The position numbers and the translations under genes are program-made. The notes beneath the pieces are model-generated. The model had not been told where the DNA came from and ran no database searches. It worked only from the letters and a program-made list of their open reading frames with translations. Shown in pieces: positions 17,514-24,533 of a stretch of DNA of 25,229 nt; the first letter of the stretch is position 1, and each line of letters begins with the position of its first letter. Source of the DNA: Gammaproteobacteria bacterium (GTDB taxonomy: Bacteria > Pseudomonadota > Gammaproteobacteria > Chromatiales > Chromatiaceae); contig JADGBD010000003.1 in assembly GCA_015231665.1 (NCBI GenBank), forward strand, positions 5,224 to 30,452, in the 5' to 3' direction.

Positions 17514-18110
17514 ATGATGCACAGGATGTTACTGATTTTGGGGCTGATTCTGCTCCAGACCCTGGCCTTGACCGGCTGCGGCGGCAGCGCGACCCGACCC
17601 GCGCCGGTAACCGACTCGGCAGTTGAGGGTGCCGGCCAGCAAGAGCAGCAGGCGCAGACCTTCGGCTATGTCGATTCGGGTTTTTCCGGCTTTGGCCAGG
17701 CCCAGGTCTATGCCAGCCAGTCTCCCAACCCCCAGCGAGCATTGCCGCAGGAGGCCGAGCTGAAGGAGCGGGCTCCGGCCAACGAGCCCAGCAGCAACAC
17801 CGTGCTGGCGCTGATGCAGACTGCCGAAGGTCAGGAGCAGGCAGGCAATCTGGCCGGCGCCGCGGCCACCCTGGAGCGGGCACTGCGTGTGCAACCGCGC
17901 AATGCCGTGCTCTGGTATCAGCTCGCCAATGTGCGCTTCAAGCAGGGCCAGTACGCCCGCGCCAACAGCCTTGCCGGCAAGTCCAACGCCTTGGCGGGCA
18001 GCAACCCCTCGCTGCGGCGGAACAACTGGCTGCTGATCGCCAAGATCAAGCGCGCCCAAGGCGACGAGTACGGCGCCCGCGAGGCGGAGATCAAGGCCAG
18101 AGAAGGTTAG
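17514..18110 (+). CDS. TPR lipoprotein, probable PBP1b activator (LpoP-like)
   Basis: A 198-residue lipoprotein. The signal peptide ends with the lipobox LTGC, with Cys22 as the lipidation site. A disordered linker rich in Gln, Pro and Ser (about 25-95) is followed by TPR-like helices (about 98-195: LMQTAEGQEQAGNLAGAAAT, ALRVQPRNAVLWYQLANVRF and a third pair). Pseudomonas LpoP, an outer-membrane TPR lipoprotein encoded beside ponB (mrcB), activates PBP1b; length, layout and zero-gap position after mrcB all match. The assignment is by architecture and context, since TPRs are weak in sequence. The ATG at 17514 follows the mrcB stop directly, with GGGAGATA upstream; 17517 is an equivalent start. 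Confidence 0.82.
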   Translation: MMHRMLLILGLILLQTLALTGCGGSATRPAPVTDSAVEGAGQQEQQAQTFGYVDSGFSGFGQAQVYASQSPNPQRALPQEAELKERAPANEPSSNTVLALMQTAEGQEQAGNLAGAAATLERALRVQPRNAVLWYQLANVRFKQGQYARANSLAGKSNALAGSNPSLRRNNWLLIAKIKRAQGDEYGAREAEIKAREG

Positions 18111-18126
18111 GGGGCGTAAACAGATC

Positions 18127-18154
18127 GGCTGGCTGCTGCAGGCTGGTCGCTGGC
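18127..18154. repeat. Degenerate heptameric repeat
   Basis: Four 7-base units (GGCTGGC, TGCTGCA, GGCTGGT, CGCTGGC) resemble the GCTGGCC array at 11727 but are more degenerate. They sit just after the TPR lipoprotein gene. Confidence 0.45.
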
Positions 18155-18180
18155 GGCTTTGCAAATCTCCTATTAAATAA

Positions 18181-18209
18181 TTAGCAAAATCAGTCGATAA
18201 TAGGATAAT
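18181..18209 (+). promoter_or_regulatory. Putative sigma-70 promoter for the 18297-yoaA-tsaB operon
   Basis: TTAGCA (18181-18186) and GATAAT (18204-18209) are 17 bases apart, in a locally AT-rich stretch that stands out from the GC-rich background. It lies about 90 bases before the GTG at 18297. Confidence 0.5.
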
Positions 18210-18296
18210 GTTAAGACCCTGAATATTGTTGAGGCCAAGCCCTTGTCGCCCATCGCCCTGAATCCGCTCCGGCCGCCCCTGTATCGAGACTAATCC

Positions 18297-18791
18297 GTGG
18301 GTATCTACGCCGCCAAAGAATTGATTGCCCAGGCCAGGAGACTGGCCGCAGATTACCGGCGGACGGTAGGCAGGCCCTTGCCCGGCATCAGCAATGAGAT
18401 TGCCGAATACGATGCCATCAGCCTGCTGGGGCTGCAGTCGGTGGACGACAAATCCCAGGGCTATGACGCCATCGATCTCGGCAATGGCGAGCGTATCCAG
18501 ATCAAGAGCCGCACCCTGTTCGATGAGAGCAAGAACAGCAGCGCCCGCATCGGCCAGCTGAAGATGAATCAGGAGTGGGATGCGGTGATGCTGGTGCTGA
18601 TGGATGAAGACTACCAGCCGGTGGAAATCTATCAGGCCAGCCGTGCCGACCTCGAAGAGTACGTCAGCCAGGCCAGCGCCAGCCGGGCCAAGCGCGGGGC
18701 CCTGTCGGTGGCACGCTTCAAGATCATCGGCGAGTTGCGTTGGACCCGGGAGAATGGCCTGGAAGATGGCTACTGGGTAAATCAGGAGTAG
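18297..18791 (+). CDS. Uncharacterised protein with PD-(D/E)XK-like core
   Basis: A 164-residue cytoplasmic protein without signal or membrane segment. An N-terminal helix pair (AAKELIAQARRLAADY) leads to an alpha/beta core: NEIAEYDAISLLGL (33-46), GYDAIDLGNGERIQIKSRTL (55-74) and WDAVMLVLMDEDYQPVEIYQA (94-114). Glu34, Asp57 and Gln68-x-Lys70 sit where a PD-(D/E)XK nuclease fold would place its acidic helix residue, metal-binding Asp and the (E/Q)xK strand. This resembles DUF6998-type proteins, but I cannot confirm the family or any activity. The start is GTG 18297; an in-frame TAA lies two codons upstream, so nothing longer is possible. It is seven bases before yoaA, which suggests a shared transcript. 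Confidence 0.8.
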   Translation: MGIYAAKELIAQARRLAADYRRTVGRPLPGISNEIAEYDAISLLGLQSVDDKSQGYDAIDLGNGERIQIKSRTLFDESKNSSARIGQLKMNQEWDAVMLVLMDEDYQPVEIYQASRADLEEYVSQASASRAKRGALSVARFKIIGELRWTRENGLEDGYWVNQE

Positions 18792-18798
18792 CTGGCGG

Positions 18799-20742
18799 GT
18801 GGATATGGCTTCGGTGTTCGCCCCCGACGGGCTGCTGGCGAACCACATTCCCGGCTTCAATTACCGTAGCCAGCAGACGGAAATGGCCGTGCTGGTGGAT
18901 CAGGTCCTCAACAGCGACGATAACCTGGTGGTCGAGGCCGGTACCGGCACCGGCAAGACCTTTGCCTATCTGGCCCCGGCAATCATCTCTCGACGCAAGG
19001 TGGTGATCTCCACCGGCACCCGCAATCTGCAAGACCAGCTGTTTCAGCGTGACCTGCCGCTGCTGCGCGAGGCCCTAGGGGTTCCCCTCAAGGCGGCCCT
19101 GCTCAAGGGGCGGGCCAACTACCTGTGCAGCCATCGACTCGACCTCGCTCCCTTCGATCCCCGCAGCCGCAGCCGGGAGATGACTGATCTGCTCGAGCGG
19201 GTGCGTTCCTGGAGCAACCGCACCGACAGCGGCGATATCGCTGAGCTTGCCGACATCCCCGAACAGACCGATCTCTGGCCGCTGATCACCTCCACCAATG
19301 AAAACTGCCTCGGCCAGGACTGCCCGGAGATCAAGAACTGCCACCTGATGGAAGCGCGGCGGCGGGCGCAGGAGGCCGATCTGGTGGTGATCAACCACCA
19401 TCTGCTCTGTGCTGACTTTGCCCTCAAGGCCGGCGGCTTCGGCGAGTTGCTGCCCGATGCCGATGCCTTCGTTATCGACGAGGCGCACCAGTTGCCGGAG
19501 GTGGCGGGGGACTTCTTCGGTGATTCCATCAGCGGACGCCAGCTCACCGAGCTGGCGCGGGATGTGGAGGCCGAATACCAGCGCGATATCGGTGATACGC
19601 CGGTGTTGCTGGAGAAGACCGCCGCCCTGGTCAAGCGGGTGCGCGATCTGCGCCTGCTCTTCGGCCTGGATTCCCGCCGCGGAGCCTGGAAGGAGCTGGA
19701 AGCGGATGAGCGCCTGCAGGATGCGCTCACCTCGGTGCATGAGGGTTTGCAGCTGCTCACTGCCGGCCTGACCAAGCTGGCCGGCCGCAGCAAGGGCCTG
19801 GATGCCTGTCAGGAGCGAGCGCAGGAGCTGAGTCTCAGCTGGAGCCGCATTGCCGGACCGCCAACAGACAAAGACAAGGACGAAGACATCCGTTGGTTCG
19901 AGACCTTCAGCCAAAGCTTCAGGCTCAACCGCACCCCGCTGGATGTGGCTGGGCTGTTTGCAGCGGCGATGGAGCGCCATCCCGCCAACTGGATCTTCAC
20001 CTCGGCCACTCTCGCTGTAGGTGGCAATTTTGACCACTTCGCCGGCCGCCTGGGTCTGCAGCAGCCGCGCACCGCACTATGGGACAGCCCCTTCGATTAC
20101 TCCAGCCAGGCGCTTTGGTATGTGCCGCGGGGACTGCCGGACCCGCGCAACAACGGCGATGCCTATACCCGTGCGGTGGTCGAGTACGCCCAGCCGGTGC
20201 TGGAGGCCAGCCGCGGTCGCGCCTTTCTGCTGTTCACCAGCCACCGTGCCCTGCGCCTGGCGGCGGAGCTGCTTGCCGTCGAGCTGGAGTTTCCCCTGTT
20301 CATTCAGGGCGATGCGCCCAAGGGCGAGCTGATCGAGCGCTTTCGCCAATCGGGCAACGGCGTGCTGCTGGGGACATCCAGCTTCTGGGAGGGGGTGGAC
20401 GTCAAGGGCGAGGCACTGTCCTGCGTCATCATCGACAAGCTGCCCTTCGCCTCGCCCGGCGATCCGGTGCTGCAGGCACGCCTGGATGCGATGAAAAGGC
20501 GCAATGAAAATCCCTTTTTCAGCTACCAGATTCCCCAGGCCGCGATCGCCCTCAAACAGGGCGCCGGCCGCCTGATCCGCGATGCCGCCGACCGCGGTGT
20601 GCTGATGATCTGCGATCCGCGCCTGCTCAAACGCGGCTACGGTCAGATCTTTCTCGACAGCATGCCCAACTTCGCCCGTACCCGCGAGCTGGCCGATGTG
20701 CAGCGCTTCTTTGCCGAACAAAACGCCGAGGAAAACGGATGA
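18799..20742 (+). CDS. yoaA: Iron-sulfur ATP-dependent DNA helicase YoaA (DinG/XPD family)
   Basis: A 647-residue superfamily 2 helicase. Walker A GTGTGKT is at 48-54. Four Cys for a 4Fe-4S cluster are at 110, 170, 175 and 181 (YLCSHRL and NCLGQDCPEIKNC). The DEAH box is at 227-230 (VIDEAHQLPEV). C-terminal helicase motifs are FTSATL, LLFTSH, GTSSFWEGVDVKG and the QGAGRLIRD motif VI. YoaA in E. coli works with the polymerase clamp-loader subunit chi (HolC) to help repair replication-blocking lesions. Size and the following tsaB gene favour YoaA over DinG, as yoaA and tsaB (yeaZ) are also neighbours in E. coli. GTG 18799 is best placed after AGGAG; ATG 18805 is the alternative. It overlaps tsaB by four bases. 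Confidence 0.95.
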   Translation: MDMASVFAPDGLLANHIPGFNYRSQQTEMAVLVDQVLNSDDNLVVEAGTGTGKTFAYLAPAIISRRKVVISTGTRNLQDQLFQRDLPLLREALGVPLKAALLKGRANYLCSHRLDLAPFDPRSRSREMTDLLERVRSWSNRTDSGDIAELADIPEQTDLWPLITSTNENCLGQDCPEIKNCHLMEARRRAQEADLVVINHHLLCADFALKAGGFGELLPDADAFVIDEAHQLPEVAGDFFGDSISGRQLTELARDVEAEYQRDIGDTPVLLEKTAALVKRVRDLRLLFGLDSRRGAWKELEADERLQDALTSVHEGLQLLTAGLTKLAGRSKGLDACQERAQELSLSWSRIAGPPTDKDKDEDIRWFETFSQSFRLNRTPLDVAGLFAAAMERHPANWIFTSATLAVGGNFDHFAGRLGLQQPRTALWDSPFDYSSQALWYVPRGLPDPRNNGDAYTRAVVEYAQPVLEASRGRAFLLFTSHRALRLAAELLAVELEFPLFIQGDAPKGELIERFRQSGNGVLLGTSSFWEGVDVKGEALSCVIIDKLPFASPGDPVLQARLDAMKRRNENPFFSYQIPQAAIALKQGAGRLIRDAADRGVLMICDPRLLKRGYGQIFLDSMPNFARTRELADVQRFFAEQNAEENG

Positions 20743-21434
20743 AAATACTCGCCCTGGATACCTCCGCCGAGGCCTGCTCGGTGGCACTCAATCTGGATGG
20801 GGCGCTGATGGGGCGCTTCCAGCACGCCCCGCGCCGACATACCGAGTTAGTGCTGCCAATGATCGAGGGCCTGCTGGCGGAGGCCGGGGTGAGTCTCAGG
20901 CAGTTGGACGCCATCGCCTTTGGTCGGGGGCCAGGCTCCTTTACCGGGGTGCGCATTGCCGCCGGGGTGACTCAGGGCATCGCCCTGGGGGCCGACCTGC
21001 CGGTACTGGCCATCTCCACCCTGGCGGCCCTGGCCCAGCGCGCCTTTCGTCAACAGGGCAGGCGGCAGATACTCAGTGCCTTTGATGCGCGCATGGGTGA
21101 GGTCTATTGGGCCGCCTACCGGATCGACCAGGCGGACCTGGCGGTGCTGCAGGGGCGGGAGGCAGTGCTGGCGCCGGATCAGGTCAGCATCCCCGAGCCA
21201 GCAGATGAGCCGGCAGACTGGTTCGGTATTGGCAGTGGTTGGCAGAGCTATGCCGAGGTCCTGTGCCGGCAGACCGGCCTGAGTGGGCAGGAGGTGGGTG
21301 CCGATCTGGTCTGTCGCGCCGAAGAATTGGCCCTGCTGGCCGAGCGGGAATGGCAGCAGGGCAGGGCGCTAAGCCCCGAGCAGGCCCTGCCGGTGTATTT
21401 GCGCGACAAGGTGGCCTGGCAGAAGGGGGGCTAA
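20739..21434 (+). CDS. tsaB: tRNA threonylcarbamoyladenosine biosynthesis protein TsaB
   Basis: A 231-residue ASKHA-fold protein, the scaffold partner of TsaD in the complex (with TsaE) that makes t6A at position 37 of ANN-decoding tRNAs. It shows the N-terminal ILALDTSAEACSVAL, RHTELVLPMIEGLL, the signature AFGRGPGSFTGVRIAAGV (60-77) and SAFDARMGEVYWA. The C-terminal region is shorter and more variable, as in other TsaB proteins, which lack the TsaD active-site metal ligands. Its start overlaps the yoaA stop by four bases (ATGA), so it is translationally coupled. A solitary arm of the inverted-repeat family begins ten bases after its stop. Confidence 0.96.
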   Translation: MKILALDTSAEACSVALNLDGALMGRFQHAPRRHTELVLPMIEGLLAEAGVSLRQLDAIAFGRGPGSFTGVRIAAGVTQGIALGADLPVLAISTLAALAQRAFRQQGRRQILSAFDARMGEVYWAAYRIDQADLAVLQGREAVLAPDQVSIPEPADEPADWFGIGSGWQSYAEVLCRQTGLSGQEVGADLVCRAEELALLAEREWQQGRALSPEQALPVYLRDKVAWQKGG

Positions 21435-21444
21435 ATGCCCAGGG

Positions 21445-21482
21445 GGACGCAGAGATCGCTAAGAAGCGCGGAGGTCGCGGAG
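21445..21482. repeat. Inverted-repeat element, solitary left arm (copy 3)
   Basis: These 38 bases match the left arms at 8978 and 14918 (GGACGC start, ATCGC at the same offset, GAAGCGCGGAG), but no complementary right arm follows. It lies in the 93-base gap between the converging tsaB and Uma2 genes, where no clear terminator hairpin is seen. Confidence 0.65.
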
Positions 21483-21527
21483 TTGTAATTTTGTGCAGAA
21501 CGGAGCTGGTAGCTGACTTTGGCTGGT

Positions 21528-22136
21528 TCAGTACTCATCGGGCAATTGCTGGAGCAACATCTCCCAATCTATGACCACCTCAGGCACGGCTTGGGATGGG
21601 GTTTGGCCGCCGAGGGCCTGGGGGTCGCTGGGGGGATAGTTGCCGTCGATCAACTGGTAGACGATCAGGCTGCGGTCGGCGGGATGCACCAGCCAGTATT
21701 CGCGCACCCCGGACCTTTCGTAGAGCTGGCGTTTGCTGACCAGGTCATGGATGGCACTTGAGGGCGAGAGCACTTCAATGATCCAGTCCGGAGCGCCAAG
21801 AATGCCGCGGCGGTCGCGCTTGTTCCTATCACAGACTACCACTAGGTCCGGCTGCACCACCGTATCTATGTTCTCATCCTTGAAGGCGTCCTTGCTGGAG
21901 GGACCGAGGCGGGGCAGGCGCACGTCCAGTGGGGCGACAAAGGCCTGGCAACTTTTGCCCAGCAGGGCGTTGGCGATCTGGCGAAACAGCTCGCCCACCA
22001 CCAGCTGATGGCTCTGGGTGGGTGCCGGCGCCATGGCGTAAGCCACGCCATCAATCAGCTCATAGCGGACCTCGTCGGGCCAGCTGAGATAGTCTTTATA
22101 GCTGTGGTATTGCTCATCGCGCAGCGCCAGTCCCAT
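21528..22136 (-). CDS. Uma2-family putative endonuclease (DUF820)
   Basis: A 202-residue protein of the Uma2 family, which has a PD-(D/E)XK restriction-endonuclease-like fold; most members have no known function. Typical landmarks are YELIDG (25-30), the His of TQSHQLVVGEL (43), QPDLVVVCD (96-103) with Asp97, WIIEVLSPSS (118-127) with Glu121, then Asp131, Lys135 and Tyr139 in DLVSKRQLYERSGVREYWLV. All family-conserved positions appear intact, so it should be a folded, possibly active, nuclease. The start at 22136 follows GAGGAGA and lies inside the 3' end of the upstream MotB-like gene (23-base overlap). It is therefore the third gene of that operon, not an isolated cassette. Confidence 0.92.
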   Translation of the reverse strand: MGLALRDEQYHSYKDYLSWPDEVRYELIDGVAYAMAPAPTQSHQLVVGELFRQIANALLGKSCQAFVAPLDVRLPRLGPSSKDAFKDENIDTVVQPDLVVVCDRNKRDRRGILGAPDWIIEVLSPSSAIHDLVSKRQLYERSGVREYWLVHPADRSLIVYQLIDGNYPPSDPQALGGQTPSQAVPEVVIDWEMLLQQLPDEY

Positions 22137-23514
22137 TGCCAGTCTCCTCGCGGTTTTGCGGTGGTTCCGCCGGTTCCGCAGGGGTTTGCTCTGGAGAGGC
22201 CTGATCCTGCGGGTCCGGCGGTGGGTTGCTGTAATAGTAGTCGTATTTGTGCATGGCGGCAGTGAAGCGCCAGGCCTCGTTGTGGCTCAGACCGCCGCTG
22301 TCGGGAAAGATAACCTTGATGTAGAGGCTGTCGGGCATCTGCTTCTGCAGCTGTGCCAGACGGGCCTCGAGAGCGCCGCGGGCGATGCCGCGAAAGCCCG
22401 GGTGCTCGGGTTCGCGGTATTCGATGTGGTGGCCGCCACCACGTTTGGTGTAGCGGATTTCCACCACATGCTTGTTGGCGGCGGTGCGGGCGGGCTTGAT
22501 CAGCTTGTCGTATTTCACCTGCAGGCTGGCGAAGTTGCCCTGCAGATCGGCCAGGCGCTTGTCGGTGACGCTGATCTGGCCGCGCATCTGGCTGAGTTCC
22601 TGTTCCTGATCGGCCTTTTGCCGGCGCAGCCGCACCAGTTCCTGGCGCAGGCTGGTGTTGTCCTCGCTGAGCTGGGCCAGTTGCTGGGTCTGGCTGCTGG
22701 CAGCGTCGCTGGCCTCCTGCAGCTGCTGGCGCTGGGCCAGGGTGAGCTGGCTGAGGCGCTCTTTCTCGCTGCCGAGGGCGCGCAATTCCTCACTCTGTTG
22801 TTCCTGCTCGGCCTGCGTCTGGCGCAGCTGGGCCAGGGTCTGTTGCTGCAGGGCGAGGGTCTGTTGCTGCTCGGCTTGAGCGGCTTCGAGCTGGGTCTCG
22901 GCCTGGGTTAGGCGTTCTTCCAGGGCGCGGATTTGCTGGGTGGAGATGTCGGCGGCCAGGCGGGCCTCTTCCAACTGGCGCTCCTGGGCGCTGGCGCGCT
23001 GGGCCAGACGTTCGCGTTCGGTCTGTTCGCGGCCGAGTTCATCCTGGGTTTGCTTGAGCTGGCTTTGGCTTTGCTGCAGTTGTTGTTGCTGGCTGCTGCT
23101 TTGCTGTTCCAGCTGCAGCTTGCGTTCCTCCAGTTCGCTGATGCGCTGGTGGGCCAGGGTGAGCTTGTCGGCCTCAAGCCTGGCCTGTTCCTGTAATTCA
23201 CCCACCTGGGCTTGCAGCTGCAGGCGCTCAGGGCGCAGTTGGGACAGCTCGGTTTGGGCGGTTTGCAGGCGGTGGGCGAGATTGTCCTTTTCCTTGCCGG
23301 TGGCCTGGGCCAGGGCCATGGCCTGGCGCTCGGCTTCCATGGTGGCGCGCAGCTGTTTCACCAGCTCCAGGTTACGCACCAGCAGGACCACCATGGCAAT
23401 GAGGAAGATCATCATGATCACCGTCATGATGTCGGTGAAGGAGGGCCAGAAGCTCTCGTTGACTTGCCCCTCCTGGCGGCGGATACGCAGATCGATGAAG
23501 CCTTGATCGATCAT
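22114..23514 (-). CDS. MotB-like stator protein with very long periplasmic coiled coil
   Basis: A 466-residue protein. A short basic N-terminus (1-22) and one transmembrane helix (about 25-47) carry SFTDIMTVIMMIFLI, with Asp28 at the position of the proton-carrying Asp of MotB (ADFMTAMMAFF). Residues about 48-340 are an almost unbroken Gln/Glu/Leu-rich coiled coil, which by MotB topology lies in the periplasm. A small globular segment (342-430: HVVEIRYTKRGGGHHIEY, LYIKVIFPDSGGLSHNEAWRF) follows, then a Pro/Glu tail. I see no OmpA-type peptidoglycan-binding motif; the globular part may resemble the ExbD/TolR periplasmic domain. Its ATG overlaps the stop of the MotA/TolQ-like gene by four bases. 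With that partner it should form a proton-driven inner-membrane stator of unknown output. Confidence 0.85.
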   Translation of the reverse strand: MIDQGFIDLRIRRQEGQVNESFWPSFTDIMTVIMMIFLIAMVVLLVRNLELVKQLRATMEAERQAMALAQATGKEKDNLAHRLQTAQTELSQLRPERLQLQAQVGELQEQARLEADKLTLAHQRISELEERKLQLEQQSSSQQQQLQQSQSQLKQTQDELGREQTERERLAQRASAQERQLEEARLAADISTQQIRALEERLTQAETQLEAAQAEQQQTLALQQQTLAQLRQTQAEQEQQSEELRALGSEKERLSQLTLAQRQQLQEASDAASSQTQQLAQLSEDNTSLRQELVRLRRQKADQEQELSQMRGQISVTDKRLADLQGNFASLQVKYDKLIKPARTAANKHVVEIRYTKRGGGHHIEYREPEHPGFRGIARGALEARLAQLQKQMPDSLYIKVIFPDSGGLSHNEAWRFTAAMHKYDYYYSNPPPDPQDQASPEQTPAEPAEPPQNREETGNGTGAAR

Positions 23515-24440
23515 TTTTCAGACAGCCGGAAGCCTTCGGCGAGGATGTGCTTGAGGGCGTGCATTTCCGCCAGCATGCGCTCGGGATAGCCGGCCTGGTC
23601 TTCCACCAGCCCCATCATCTTCTCTTCGAGGGCGACCAGGCCTTCCTGGGAGTCTTCCATCTGCTCCACCAGGCCCTGCAGGGAGCGGATCAGGCCGGTG
23701 AATTCGTAGAGCACGTTCTCGGTCTTGACCTGGAAGCGCGGCATCAGGTAGTTGCTGGTGACCTGTTCGATACCGCTGATCAGGTTGGTCTGCACGTCGC
23801 TGAGCTTCATGTTGAAGTAGCCGAAGAAGACGTAGCAGACAATGGCGGTGATGGTGGTGGACAGGGCGGTGGACATGCCGTGGATGATGATGCCCATGCC
23901 GCCGACATTGACGCTGTTCTCGAGCATCTCCGAGGCCCCCAGCAGGGACAGGGAGAGGGCGACAATGGTGCCGAATACGCCGGTGAGAATGAGGATGTTG
24001 TTGATGTAGCGCGGTGTGCTGTAGCGGCTGCTTTCCGCGGCCACCAGGGTTGAGGCCAGGGCGCTGTGGTTGATCGGCGCGCGGGCCTCGAACAGCTTGG
24101 CCATGAGGTGGTAGCGGCGGCTGATGAGGCTGTGCAGCGGCACCTTGCGCAGGGGGGTGTCGGCACCGCCGCTTTCCATGTTGTCGATGAAGCGCTGCAG
24201 GGCGGTTTCTTCGCGTGAATAATGCAGCAGGCCGAGGATGACGCTCAGCAGACCGAGCAGGAACAGGGCGGCAATCACGCCGTTGATGACGTAGCCGGTA
24301 TGGGTCAGCTGGTTCTGGAAATAGACGCTGTCGATGAAGTCGCGATTCCAGTAGAGCAGGCCGATGGCGATGAGGGTGAAGACCAACAGGCGCAGCAGGA
24401 TGTTGCGGCTGAAATGGCGCTGGATCAGCAAGCTGTCCAT
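23511..24440 (-). CDS. MotA/TolQ/ExbB-like proton channel subunit
   Basis: A 309-residue inner-membrane protein with four hydrophobic segments (about 14-30, 48-72, 147-169 and 184-208) and a cytoplasmic loop between the second and third. The last two carry the family core: NNILILTGVFGTIVALSLSLLG (TM3) and HGMSTALSTTITAIVCYVFFGYF (TM4), equivalent to the channel-lining helices of MotA and TolQ. A helical cytoplasmic tail of about 100 residues follows. The four-helix layout is closer to MotA or ZorA than to three-helix ExbB/TolQ, but the tail is much shorter than in ZorA. The start at 24440 follows GGGGAA. It heads the operon with the MotB-like and Uma2 genes and is divergent from the DUF455 gene across a 93-base gap. 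Confidence 0.88.
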   Translation of the reverse strand: MDSLLIQRHFSRNILLRLLVFTLIAIGLLYWNRDFIDSVYFQNQLTHTGYVINGVIAALFLLGLLSVILGLLHYSREETALQRFIDNMESGGADTPLRKVPLHSLISRRYHLMAKLFEARAPINHSALASTLVAAESSRYSTPRYINNILILTGVFGTIVALSLSLLGASEMLENSVNVGGMGIIIHGMSTALSTTITAIVCYVFFGYFNMKLSDVQTNLISGIEQVTSNYLMPRFQVKTENVLYEFTGLIRSLQGLVEQMEDSQEGLVALEEKMMGLVEDQAGYPERMLAEMHALKHILAEGFRLSEK

Positions 24441-24533
24441 AAATGAATTCCCCGGGAAGCTGGCAAGGATGGGATTGGCTGCGAATTGCGTTTAGTATCT
24501 CAGCAATGTTGAGGAAAATAAATCGTCCTGCTG

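Noticed and set aside
21528..24440. Calling the operon a Zorya system outright
   Set aside because: The channel subunit lacks the long ZorA tail, the MotB-like protein lacks a visible OmpA domain, and ZorC, ZorD and ZorE are absent. Only the general stator-plus-nuclease logic is shared.
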